Of a stretch of DNA of 64,000 nucleotides, positions 8,270 through 19,000 are shown piece after piece (the first letter of the stretch is position 1; each line of letters starts with the position of its first letter). The notes under the pieces are model-generated. The model was not told the origin of the DNA. It ran no database searches and saw only the letters and a program-made list of their open reading frames with translations. The stretch lies in contig JAGODU010000001.1 of NCBI GenBank assembly GCA_017998095.1, positions 6,446 to 70,445 on the forward strand, written 5' to 3'. Made by a program: the position numbers and the translations under genes. Source of the DNA: Prolixibacteraceae bacterium. GTDB taxonomy: Bacteria; Bacteroidota; Bacteroidia; Bacteroidales; Prolixibacteraceae.

Positions 8270-11200
8270 TTGATGTTTTTTATTTCATCAAATGCAACCA
8301 ACTATTATTTTTCGTCGAGTACCGGTAACGATTACAATGACGGGAAGTCATCAGTTACTGCCTGGAAAAGCATAAACAAAATCAATGCTGTAAACTTGTT
8401 GCCTGGTGATTCGGTTTTGTTAATGTGCAACGATACCTTCCCGGGGGGGATCATTGTTTCGAAATCGGGCAACAGCAGTAACCCCATTTATTATGGCAAT
8501 TATGGTCCGGGCAATAAACCGATTATCTCAGGCAAAACCCGGGTTAGCAATTGGACTGAAACATCGGCCAATATCTGGGTTGCATCATGCCCTGATTGTA
8601 AAAGCAGTGTTACCAACTTTTTTATAAACGACATTCCCCAGCCAATAGGACGCTGGCCCAATGTTACCGATGCCAATAAAGGATACCGGACATACACGTC
8701 GCATTCCGGTTCAACTCAAATTACCGACCCCACTCTTTCTAACGACATTAATTGGACAGGTGCTGAGGTGGTAGTCCGTAATTATCGTTGGCTGTTAAAC
8801 AAGTATATCATTTTATCACAAAATAACGGTACTTTGGAATTATCTAAGGGCTATCCGGATTTTAATGATAATTTTGGTTATTTCATACAAAACGATCCCC
8901 GAACTTTGGACCAACAGGGCGAATGGTACTTTAACCCTTCAACAAAACAATTCAGCCTTTATTCCACGACCAATCCGAATACAACTGTTACGGAAGCGAC
9001 TAAACTGGATAACTTATTAACCCTTAATTCAGGTGTAAAATACATTTCAATTGAAAAACTTCATTTTTATGGTGCCGGTCAACTTGCCATTTACTTAAAT
9101 AATTGTAAAAATATTGTTTTAAGGAACAATGAAATAACCGGCTCAGGCATAGATGGTGTAACAGCAAAAGGTTCAGAGTATATCACCTTCGAGAACAACC
9201 TGATAAACATGACCAATAACAATGCCCTTACCATGCATTATTCAAAACATTTAACGATACGTAACAACATAATAAAAAACACTTCGTTAGTTGCAGGAAT
9301 GGGTGCGAGCTTAGACGCGCAATACCTTGCTGCCAATATACAATATGGAAAAGATTATTTAATTGAGTATAATATTATTGACAGTGTAGGATATATCGGA
9401 GTATTGTTCTCAGGCGATTCCATTTTGATAAAAAACAATGTAATTTCAAATTTTTGCATGGTAAAAGATGATGGAGGTGGTTTATATACTTACGCAGGTG
9501 ATGGATCAATTACTTATTCGAAAAAACTGATTGGCAATATCATTTATAATGGCATAGGAGCACTTGAAGGATCAGGATGGCCGGGGCCTAATGCCGAAGG
9601 GATTTACCTGGATGATAAAACAAATCATGTTGAAATACTTGATAACACCGTATTTAATTGCTCCGACAGAGGAATTACACTCGGCAACGGGAATCATATT
9701 ACAATTAAACGCAACAATATATACAACAATGGTTCACAAATATGTCTGCAACACAAAAGCGATTCGCCTAATCATCCGGTAACCAATTGTGAGGTTGACA
9801 GTAATAATTTTGTTTCGAAATTCTCAAACCAAAATATTGCAGATTATATTACTTCAGATAATGGGATTTCGAATTTTGGCACCTTCGACTATAATTATTA
9901 TTGCAGGCCTGTTGGTCATGATCCTGAATTATGGGTTGAATATATTGCAGATGGTGTTCAATACGATGAATATCACACACCAGAAAGCTGGAGTTTAAAA
10001 TACAATTATGATATTCATTCAGGTAAATCGCCCATTTCAGTCGATGCATATTCTGTTAATTCGATAAATTCATCGACTTATATTACAAATGGCTCTTTTG
10101 ATAAAAACATTGATGATTGGAGTTCTTTCTCATGGGGCAATAATAATAAGATTTCTTTTGTCGCGGGCAAAGGAGTTTCGGGTGGCGCTTTACATGCAGG
10201 ATTTACTTCGCTGTCGGGCAGTACTGAGGGCAATTTGATTGTTATTTCTAACTCTTTCGCGGTTTCACCCGACAAAACCTACAGGCTTAAATTTGATGCC
10301 AAAAGCAACAAGCAGGGTACTACATTAAAAATAATCCCCTTTTTCAGGCCGGTAGCCTATCCATATTATTTTTCCAATAAAAAATCTTATTCTTTAGATA
10401 CAGCATACAAACAATTTGAATATATTTTTAAACCCCTTTTTGCTAAACCAAATGCTGAATTTCAATTTCAGATTTCAGAATATCAGGGCGACCTATGGCT
10501 CGACAATGTTGAACTTGTTGAAGTGGACACCACCAATACCAATCCCGATGATTATATCAGGTTTGAATTCAATACAACCAGAAATGATAAAATTATCAGT
10601 TTGACCGATACTATGGTAGATGTAAAAGGGATACCCGTTTTTGGGGACATCACACTGAAGCCATTTTCATCCATTATTTTATTCAAAAGCATTAATGACA
10701 GTAAAAAACCGGACCGCCCCGATAGCATAAAAGGCAACTTGACTGTTTGTCAGGGTAGTCAAGTGAAATACAGCATAGCCCCTGTTCCGGGTGCTACATA
10801 TTACACATGGACATTGCCCGATGGCTGGACCGGAACTTCAACTTCAAATTCAATCATTGCTAAAGCTGGAACCGGCGGGGTTATTTCAGTGATTGCCAAT
10901 AACGTATTTGGTCAGTCTGCCCCGCAAACAATAAGTGTAACCTCAATCTCCATTCCGGAAACACCTGTAATAACATTGGACAATGGCACTTTGCAATCGG
11001 ATACAAAAGAAGGCAACCAGTGGTATTTAAGCAATAAACCAATTGAAAATGCAACAAAAGACTCGTACATCCCTGTTACAAAAGGGAATTACTATGTTGT
11101 GGTTTCATTGAAAGGCTGCCCCTCCAAATCGTCCAATACCATTTCATTTTCTTCTGCAGGAATTGATGGACATGACAATAACAAAGGCATTTCTGTTTAT

Positions 11201-11425
11201 CCAAACCCTTCATCAGGCAAGATAAAAGTTAAGGTCAACGAAATTTTCAATTCAGATTATGTTGCTGAAGTTTACGATAATATAGGAACTTTAATTCAAC
11301 GAAAAGAGAATAATAAAATTGAAGCTTTCTTTGATTTGGATTTAAGCAAATATTCAAAAGGATTTTACATACTGCACATTTATGCTTCTGATAAAAGTTT
11401 CCAGACTAAGATAATTAAAAGATAA
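8270..11425 (+). CDS. Secreted right-handed beta-helix protein with T9SS sorting domain
   Basis: About 1050 aa. A signal peptide ([18 protein letters not shown]) can be read from 8243 on, but neither ATG nor GTG precedes it: where the initiator is expected (8240-8242) the sequence is AAT, directly in the aqpZ stop region. The first usable start in frame is TTG at 8270, which cuts the signal peptide. Domains: parallel beta-helix with PbH1 repeats (about 10-540; EYITFENNLINM, HLTIRNNIIKN), a carbohydrate-binding-like beta-sandwich (about 605-720; NGSFDKNIDDWSS), a PKD/Ig-like domain (about 820-900; ATYYTWTLPDGW) and a T9SS type A sorting domain (about 970 to the end; ISVYPNPSSGK). The helix resembles polysaccharide lyases and mannuronan epimerases, but substrate is unknown. 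By eye the gene is richer in G+C than its neighbours. Confidence 0.8.
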   Translation: MMFFISSNATNYYFSSSTGNDYNDGKSSVTAWKSINKINAVNLLPGDSVLLMCNDTFPGGIIVSKSGNSSNPIYYGNYGPGNKPIISGKTRVSNWTETSANIWVASCPDCKSSVTNFFINDIPQPIGRWPNVTDANKGYRTYTSHSGSTQITDPTLSNDINWTGAEVVVRNYRWLLNKYIILSQNNGTLELSKGYPDFNDNFGYFIQNDPRTLDQQGEWYFNPSTKQFSLYSTTNPNTTVTEATKLDNLLTLNSGVKYISIEKLHFYGAGQLAIYLNNCKNIVLRNNEITGSGIDGVTAKGSEYITFENNLINMTNNNALTMHYSKHLTIRNNIIKNTSLVAGMGASLDAQYLAANIQYGKDYLIEYNIIDSVGYIGVLFSGDSILIKNNVISNFCMVKDDGGGLYTYAGDGSITYSKKLIGNIIYNGIGALEGSGWPGPNAEGIYLDDKTNHVEILDNTVFNCSDRGITLGNGNHITIKRNNIYNNGSQICLQHKSDSPNHPVTNCEVDSNNFVSKFSNQNIADYITSDNGISNFGTFDYNYYCRPVGHDPELWVEYIADGVQYDEYHTPESWSLKYNYDIHSGKSPISVDAYSVNSINSSTYITNGSFDKNIDDWSSFSWGNNNKISFVAGKGVSGGALHAGFTSLSGSTEGNLIVISNSFAVSPDKTYRLKFDAKSNKQGTTLKIIPFFRPVAYPYYFSNKKSYSLDTAYKQFEYIFKPLFAKPNAEFQFQISEYQGDLWLDNVELVEVDTTNTNPDDYIRFEFNTTRNDKIISLTDTMVDVKGIPVFGDITLKPFSSIILFKSINDSKKPDRPDSIKGNLTVCQGSQVKYSIAPVPGATYYTWTLPDGWTGTSTSNSIIAKAGTGGVISVIANNVFGQSAPQTISVTSISIPETPVITLDNGTLQSDTKEGNQWYLSNKPIENATKDSYIPVTKGNYYVVVSLKGCPSKSSNTISFSSAGIDGHDNNKGISVYPNPSSGKIKVKVNEIFNSDYVAEVYDNIGTLIQRKENNKIEAFFDLDLSKYSKGFYILHIYASDKSFQTKIIKR

Positions 11426-11792
11426 TAGATGATACTCCGTCGTATCATATTTGCAAGCCCACATTAACCGGTAATCCAGTCAAAGGTTTGCAAAATAACT
11501 TCCGCCTGCCCATGACTTTCACCCTCTTTCATTATCGACAAACGTTCTTCATCATTAAATTTTGTAATTTTTCACCTATACCAAATACATACCAAGTTCT
11601 TACCAAGTTCTTACCAAGTTCTACCGAGACCTATTTTAAAGCTATCCCGATTTGCATGAAATTCGAATAGGGTAAGAATGTGATATGTTTATGTCTTAAT
11701 TTAAAAGTACAATCCATTTTGCTTATTGACATTGAGGTTGAAATTGAGTAAATTTATTCATTATCGGCTGCAAACACTAAAAATTAAATATC
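11426..11792. other. Intergenic region with small hairpin and 11-bp tandem repeats
   Basis: A 367-bp gap. It holds a perfect 7-bp hairpin right after the stop (ATGATAC 11429-11435, GTATCAT 11442-11448) without a T-tract, and three perfect 11-bp tandem repeats at 11590-11622. A 60-codon open frame across the repeats shows no protein-like composition. No promoter with correct spacing was found for the following gene. Confidence 0.5.
11590..11622. repeat. Three perfect 11-bp tandem repeats (TACCAAGTTCT)
   Basis: Units at 11590-11600, 11601-11611 and 11612-11622 are identical, with no spacer. The 11-bp period is about one helical turn, so a bound protein would see each copy on the same DNA face. 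Could be a regulator site for the downstream secreted repeat protein, or a simple slippage product. Confidence 0.85.
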
Positions 11793-14051
11793 ATGAAAAA
11801 AGATTTTCTCAATGGTGTTTATAATTTCATATCAAATTATAGAAATACTGCTCTGATTTGTGTAACTATCATTCTTGCTTTTAATATAAAGGCATTTACG
11901 CTACCGGTACCTCAAAATATTGTTAGCGACAACGAACCAAATAATTCACCTCTTCAGGCAAGCTCACTAAGCCCTAACTCTACAATTTTGTGTTCAATAG
12001 GTGAAGGATCTGATTATGAAGACTGGTATAAAATAACACTCCCTTCTGAAGGTGAATTAAAAGTTTGGGCAGAAGTTGAAAATGACATGGATGTTTCAAT
12101 TGATTTCTTTGATAAATCTGGTATTTGGTGGATAGGTGATCGTTTCTTTGTTGGCGGAACCGGGATTACTGACTCTACAAAACGAAGCGACATGATGGCC
12201 GGTGAATATTTCATTAAAGTATGGCGGGAATCAGGATCAGGCAATTATACTCTTAAGAACAAGTACACTCCTACTTCAATTCCAAATGGAAATGATATTG
12301 AACCAAATAATGAATCTGCTCAAGCAATATCTTTTCAACCAAATATACCTTTAACAGGACATATAGGTTATGTAACAAATGAAAGGGTTACTGATAATGT
12401 TGACTGGTATAAAATTACACTTCCAAATGACGGAGAGCTTAAAGTTTGGGCAGATATTGACAAATCACTCGATATTGCAATTGATTTCTATGACAAATCA
12501 GGTATATGGTGGATTGGTGACCGTTTTTATGTTGGTGGCTTAGGGGCTCCCGATTCTACCAAAAGAAGCGATCTTATGGCCGGTGAGTATTTCATTAAAG
12601 TATGGCGGGAATCGGGTCAGGGATCTTATACTCTTAAAAATAAGTTCACTCCTGCATCAATTCCTAATGGAAATGATAATGAACCAAATAATGAATCTGT
12701 CCAGGCACTCAACTTGCAACCTAACACATCATTAACAGGACATATAGGCTATATGTCAAATGACAGGGCTTATGATAATGTTGACTGGTATAAAATTACG
12801 CTTCCAAATGACGGAGAGCTTAAAGTTTGGGCAGATATTGAAAAATCACTCGATATTGCAATTGAATTCTATGACAAATCAGGTATATGGTGGATTGGTG
12901 ACCGTTTTTATGTTGGAGGCTTAGGTGCTACTGATTCAACCAAAAGGAGCGATCTGATGGCCGGTGAATATTTCATTAAAGTATGGCGGGAATCCGGTCA
13001 GGGATCTTATACTCTTAAAAACAAGTTTACCCCTACTTCAATTCCAAATGGAAATGACAGTGAGCTAAATGATGAAGCTGTAAAAGCACTCAACATGCAA
13101 CCAAACATATCTTTAACCGGACATATAGGCTATATGTCAAATGACAGGGCATCTGATAATGTTGACTGGTATAAAGTTACACTTCCAAATGACGGAGAGC
13201 TGAAGGTTTGGGCTGACATTGATAAATCTCTCGATATTGCCATTGAATTCTTTGACAAATCAAGTATCTGGTGGATTGGAAACCGCTTTTTTGTAGGTGG
13301 TACAGGAGTTACAGATTCTACAAAACGAAGCGATCTGATGGCAGGTGAATATTACATTAAGTTATGGCGGGAATCAGGACATGGATCTTACACCCTTAAA
13401 AACAAGTTCATTCCTGCTTCTATTCCTGATGGAAATGATCAGGAACCGAACAATGAAGCAACACTGGCAACATCAATGCAAATGGATATAACAAGAACCG
13501 GACATATAGGGTATGTATCCGATGAAAGAGCACAGGACTACTACGATTGGTTTGTATTTAATGTGCCGGAAAACATGGATTTGGAAATAATTACAAAACC
13601 TGATAATACTTTAGATATAAATGAAGAACTGTACAATCAGCAAATGAATTTTATTAGTAGTTGTTTTCATTGTGGAGGAATGGGAGAAACCGATTCACTT
13701 AAAAAAGAGAATCTTCAATCGGGAACATATTATTTAAAAATCAGTACATCTTCAGGTTATGGTTCTTATGAGATAATTGCAAAAAAACATATCAAAACAA
13801 ATGTCAGCAATTCTCACCTAAGCAAAGCCGATTTCTATCCTAATCCCTGCAATGGCAAGTTAAATATAAAAACAAAGGCAGAAGATATAGATGAATTGAA
13901 GATTTATGATTCAACGGGAAGATTATTTGCCAGATTGGAAAAGATAAAGGCTAACAGCTTTATCGAAATACTCATCCCTTACAAGGGTTTATTTTACTGT
14001 ATTTCATCAGTGAAGGGGAAGACTGAGGTTATAAAAATCATGGTTTTATAA
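11793..14051 (+). CDS. Secreted five-repeat PPC-domain protein with T9SS sorting domain
   Basis: 752 aa. After an N-terminal hydrophobic signal (about 15-35), five tandem modules of the bacterial pre-peptidase C-terminal (PPC) type follow, each beginning with a NEPNNES-like motif (D46, then about 168, 295, 422 and 549) and containing DWYKITLPNDGELKVWA and MAGEYFIKVWRESG. The spacing is 122, then 127, 127 and 127 aa. The fifth module is diverged (DWFVFNVPENMDLEI, with CFHCGG in place of the FFVGG-type segment). A T9SS type A sorting domain (about 675-752; ADFYPNPCNGKLNI) ends the protein. There is no protease or other catalytic domain, so this is a free-standing array of binding-type modules, probably surface attached or released. 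Function unknown. Confidence 0.85.
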   Translation: MKKDFLNGVYNFISNYRNTALICVTIILAFNIKAFTLPVPQNIVSDNEPNNSPLQASSLSPNSTILCSIGEGSDYEDWYKITLPSEGELKVWAEVENDMDVSIDFFDKSGIWWIGDRFFVGGTGITDSTKRSDMMAGEYFIKVWRESGSGNYTLKNKYTPTSIPNGNDIEPNNESAQAISFQPNIPLTGHIGYVTNERVTDNVDWYKITLPNDGELKVWADIDKSLDIAIDFYDKSGIWWIGDRFYVGGLGAPDSTKRSDLMAGEYFIKVWRESGQGSYTLKNKFTPASIPNGNDNEPNNESVQALNLQPNTSLTGHIGYMSNDRAYDNVDWYKITLPNDGELKVWADIEKSLDIAIEFYDKSGIWWIGDRFYVGGLGATDSTKRSDLMAGEYFIKVWRESGQGSYTLKNKFTPTSIPNGNDSELNDEAVKALNMQPNISLTGHIGYMSNDRASDNVDWYKVTLPNDGELKVWADIDKSLDIAIEFFDKSSIWWIGNRFFVGGTGVTDSTKRSDLMAGEYYIKLWRESGHGSYTLKNKFIPASIPDGNDQEPNNEATLATSMQMDITRTGHIGYVSDERAQDYYDWFVFNVPENMDLEIITKPDNTLDINEELYNQQMNFISSCFHCGGMGETDSLKKENLQSGTYYLKISTSSGYGSYEIIAKKHIKTNVSNSHLSKADFYPNPCNGKLNIKTKAEDIDELKIYDSTGRLFARLEKIKANSFIEILIPYKGLFYCISSVKGKTEVIKIMVL
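11928..13817 (+). repeat. Intragenic 381-bp tandem repeats
   Basis: The start motif of each PPC-like module recurs at 11928, 12294, 12675, 13056 and 13437, i.e. 366 bp and then exactly 381 bp three times. Units two and three are nearly identical in nucleotides over long stretches (for example 12400-12540 against 12781-12921, only a few differences), indicating recent duplication or gene conversion. The end of the fifth unit is approximate. Confidence 0.85.
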
Positions 14052-14054
14052 AAA

Positions 14055-14079
14055 AAGAGCCGCATAAACTGCGGCTCTT
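14055..14079. terminator. Bidirectional terminator between PPC-repeat gene and eno
   Basis: Perfect 10-bp stem (AAGAGCCGCA / TGCGGCTCTT) with a 5-nt loop, an A-run before it and a short T-containing stretch after it. It lies between two convergent genes and can serve both. Confidence 0.85.
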
Positions 14080-14096
14080 ATCATTTATCAATCTGA

Positions 14097-15395
<1,299 letters not shown>

Positions 15396-15473
15396 TTAAA
15401 ATTATTAATTATTCACATCACTGAATTATGAACGAAAAAATAATTGAAATGTTTAGACTTTTAAAATATTATT

Positions 15474-15935
15474 TTAATGGTTCGCTTCAAGATTATAATC
15501 ATTAAGCATATCCCATAAAATCCCGACAGTATCTGATATTACATTCCTGCAAATTATTTTATGATGCTTTCTGTCTTGAATATCAGATTCCGAAGCATAT
15601 TTTTTTAAAATTTCTCCACAATTGACAGTTCCGTATAATTCTTTAACCTTTTTATCCAGTTCTCTGACTTTCCTGTATGAATGAAGCTTTCTTTCCATAT
15701 CATGCGGGTGTTCGTTACCCATAGCCAAACCAATCACCATAAAACTTCCGGTTACAGCTCCGCATTTTTCTCTAAGTCGCCCCATTCCTCCTCCAAAAGT
15801 AGATGACACTAATTTTGCTGACTTTGGGTCAAGGTTAAAATTATCAGCAAATGCAAGCAAAACAGATTGGGAACAAGCATAGCCCTGATCGAAAAATGAT
15901 AAAGCTGCAGATATTGCTTCGGTTTTTGAGTTCAT
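15474..15935 (-). CDS. C_GCAxxG_C_C family protein
   Basis: 153 aa cytoplasmic protein of the C_GCAxxG_C_C family, named after its conserved cysteines. Seen here: YACSQSVLLAF, FGGGMGRLREKCGAVTGSFMVIGLAMG, then VNCGEIL and IICRNV near the C-terminus. The cysteines suggest redox or metal binding; members are often encoded near oxidoreductases in anaerobes, but the function is not established. It is divergent from the first HTCS gene and upstream of eno. Confidence 0.87.
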   Translation of the reverse strand: MNSKTEAISAALSFFDQGYACSQSVLLAFADNFNLDPKSAKLVSSTFGGGMGRLREKCGAVTGSFMVIGLAMGNEHPHDMERKLHSYRKVRELDKKVKELYGTVNCGEILKKYASESDIQDRKHHKIICRNVISDTVGILWDMLNDYNLEANH

Positions 15936-16002
15936 AAGTGTCTATATAAAAACCAAAGATGAGAAAATATTTTTAATTTTGAATTTGATAAAACAGGTAA
16001 TA

Positions 16003-19000
16003 ATGGGGAAAAATAAAGATAATGAAGGAGTACACTCAAGGGCGAATGCGTTTATTTTAAACATACTGGCTTTATTTGTCTTTATAATTCTTTCTGCTTA
16101 CAACCTATATGCAAATACTAATACAATTGAATTTCAATCTCTTAAACAAGGACTTCCCCATCAGCTTGTAAGAAGTATTTTCAGGGATCATAAGGGTTTC
16201 ATCTGGTTTGGAACACAGGAAGGATTGGCAAGGTTTGATGGTTATGATTTCCGGATTTACAATCATATACCCAACGATTCAACAAGTTTATGTCACAGTA
16301 CAGTTAATTTTATAACTGAGGATAGTAACAAGAACATCTGGGTTGGCACTGTTGATGGATTGAGTCTTTATAATCGGGAGAAAGACAATTTCATTGACTA
16401 TACAAAATATATAAAAAACCCTCATATTCTGGGTAATATATCTATAAGTTCCATCTATGATGACAATAATGGAAACATCTGGATAGGTACAATTGGAAAT
16501 GGTATTATAAAGTTAAATCCCAAAACACTTATTTCATCCTTTTATTTTAAAAATCCCCAAAGCATAAATTCTTTAAATTCCGATTACATTACAAGCATTA
16601 TGCCCTATAAAAAAGGGATATTCATTGGTTCTTATGAAGGAGTAATTCTTTTTGATACGATAAGCAATAAATTTACCAATATTCAAAAAAAGTCTGATGA
16701 CATTAACAGTCTTAGCAATAACAATATAATTTCTATTTATACGAAAGATGGTTCAGAATTTTGGGTAGGCACACAAAATGGGTTGAACAGAATAACTATA
16801 AATGAGAATAATGTCAGGGTTGAAAGAATTCCACTAAAAGATAATAGTGGTCACACTTCAGATAAGATGATAATTTGCCTCACAGGAGATGGTAATAACA
16901 ATATTTGGGCAGGTACTGACAACAATGGGCTTTACTCATACAATTACAAAACAACAGTTACCGATTATTACTATTATGAAGAAGGCAATCCAAACAGTAT
17001 TACAAGCAATACAATAAACAGTATACTATTTGATTACGAAGGAATTTTATGGTTGGGGTCAAGCCACAGGGGAGTATGCTATTACAATAACACATCAAAA
17101 AGATTTGAACATTTTAAAAGAAACATATATGATAAAAGTACGCTAAGCGATAATGATGTAAGGGCATTTGTACCCGACAGAGAAGGGAAAGTTTGGCTGG
17201 CAACAGATGGAGGCGGAATATGTAAGTTTGATCCGACAACCAGAAAATATCTCAAGACCATTGATATTGAAGAAATCAACAAACTATCAAACAATGCAGT
17301 TACCAGCATTACAATTGATAACGATCAAAATATATGGGTTGGAAGCTGGATGGGTGGTATCGATAAATTTTCTAAAGATGAACGCTTTCTTAAAAATTAT
17401 AAGATTGAAGGTGTTCCTGATGTAGGTAACAATAAAGTAATGAGCCTTTTAGTTGACAAAAAAGGCAGACTTTGGACAGGAACATCAGGAAGTGGAGTTT
17501 ATTTGTATGATAAATCCAAAGATACTTTCAGTCAAATAAAGTTTAAAAATGAAGCTCTTGATGTGAAAACCCCACTTTTTGTAGTCAAGGTATTCAGTGA
17601 TTCAGACAATACTATTTGGGTAACGACCATTTACGGGCTATTAAAGTTAACCGAGACAAGTGAAGGCACTTTTAATGTTACAAGATATTACAGTTCAAAT
17701 AAAGCCGGAAGTATAAGCAGTAACCGGATAAGCTCAATATATGAAGACCACAACAAAAATATATGGGTTGGTACTGAAGATATGGGTATTAATCTGTATT
17801 CAAAAAAAGACGATTCTTTTATTTCTTTTCAAATGAAGGATGGTCTTCCAAGCAATTCGATAAAAGGTATAATAGAGGATAAATCAGGTAATTTATGGAT
17901 CAGTACGTACAAAAGTTTATCGATTTTCAATTATAAGGATAATGATTTTACAAACTTCAATGAAAATGAAGGAATGACAGGTATTGGGTTCTATAATAAT
18001 TCTAACTTTTTATCTGAAGCAGGGGAACTTTTTTTTGGTAGCAGCGATGGATTTATTTTATTTAACCCTGGAAAAAACAAGGGGAAAAACATAATAAATC
18101 CGGTTTATCTCACTGATTTGAAAATATTCAACAAGTCGGCAGAGGTAGGAGCAAAAGATTCACCTCTCAGGAAAAACATTGATGAAACAGAAAAGATAAT
18201 CCTAAATCATAAGCAAACATCCTTCTCCATTGATTTTGTGTCAATCAATTTTACTGCTACCAAAGATCAATATGCCTATATTCTTGAAGGACTTGAAGAT
18301 GACTGGAATTATATTGGTACGAACAGAACTGCCTCATATACATATATCCGTCCCGGGAATTACACTTTCAAAGTTAAAAATTCAAATAGCGAAGGAGTTT
18401 GGAACAGTAATATTAAAACTCTTGACATAACAATACTACCTCCATGGTGGAAAACATTATGGGCTTATATGGCTTATGCTTTGATTGTCATGTTTTTGAT
18501 GACTTTAATACTCAGGTTGTTGATAATAAAAGCAAAACAATCAAGAGATTTGGAACTTGATAAAATGAAGATGCAATTCTTCACAAACATTTCGCATGAA
18601 TTAAGAACTCCCCTTTCTTTAATAATAGCACCATTAGAAAATATACTGACAAATAATAAGTTGAGTGGTCATATCAAGAATCAGCTGATGACTATAAATA
18701 AAAATGCCAACAACCTTTATCAACTTGTAAATGAGCTGATGGACTTTTCAAAAGCTGATGAGAAAAAGTTATCGTTAATGGTTCAGCATGGTGATATAAT
18801 GAAGATTGTAAATGACACAACAGCTTCATTCAATGAAACAGCTGAATTAAGGCACATAAAGTATAAGGTTGAATCGGATTACAACAATATAGATGCATGG
18901 TTTGACAGAAACAAAGTAGAAAAGATTCTGATGAACCTGCTTTCAAATGCATTCAAATTTACAAAAGACAATGGAGAGATTATTGTTAAGATTGTTAAGG

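Noticed and set aside
11488..11670. A 60-codon open frame spanning the 11-bp repeats
   Set aside because: Low-complexity composition driven by the repeats, no promoter and no family resemblance; treated as intergenic.
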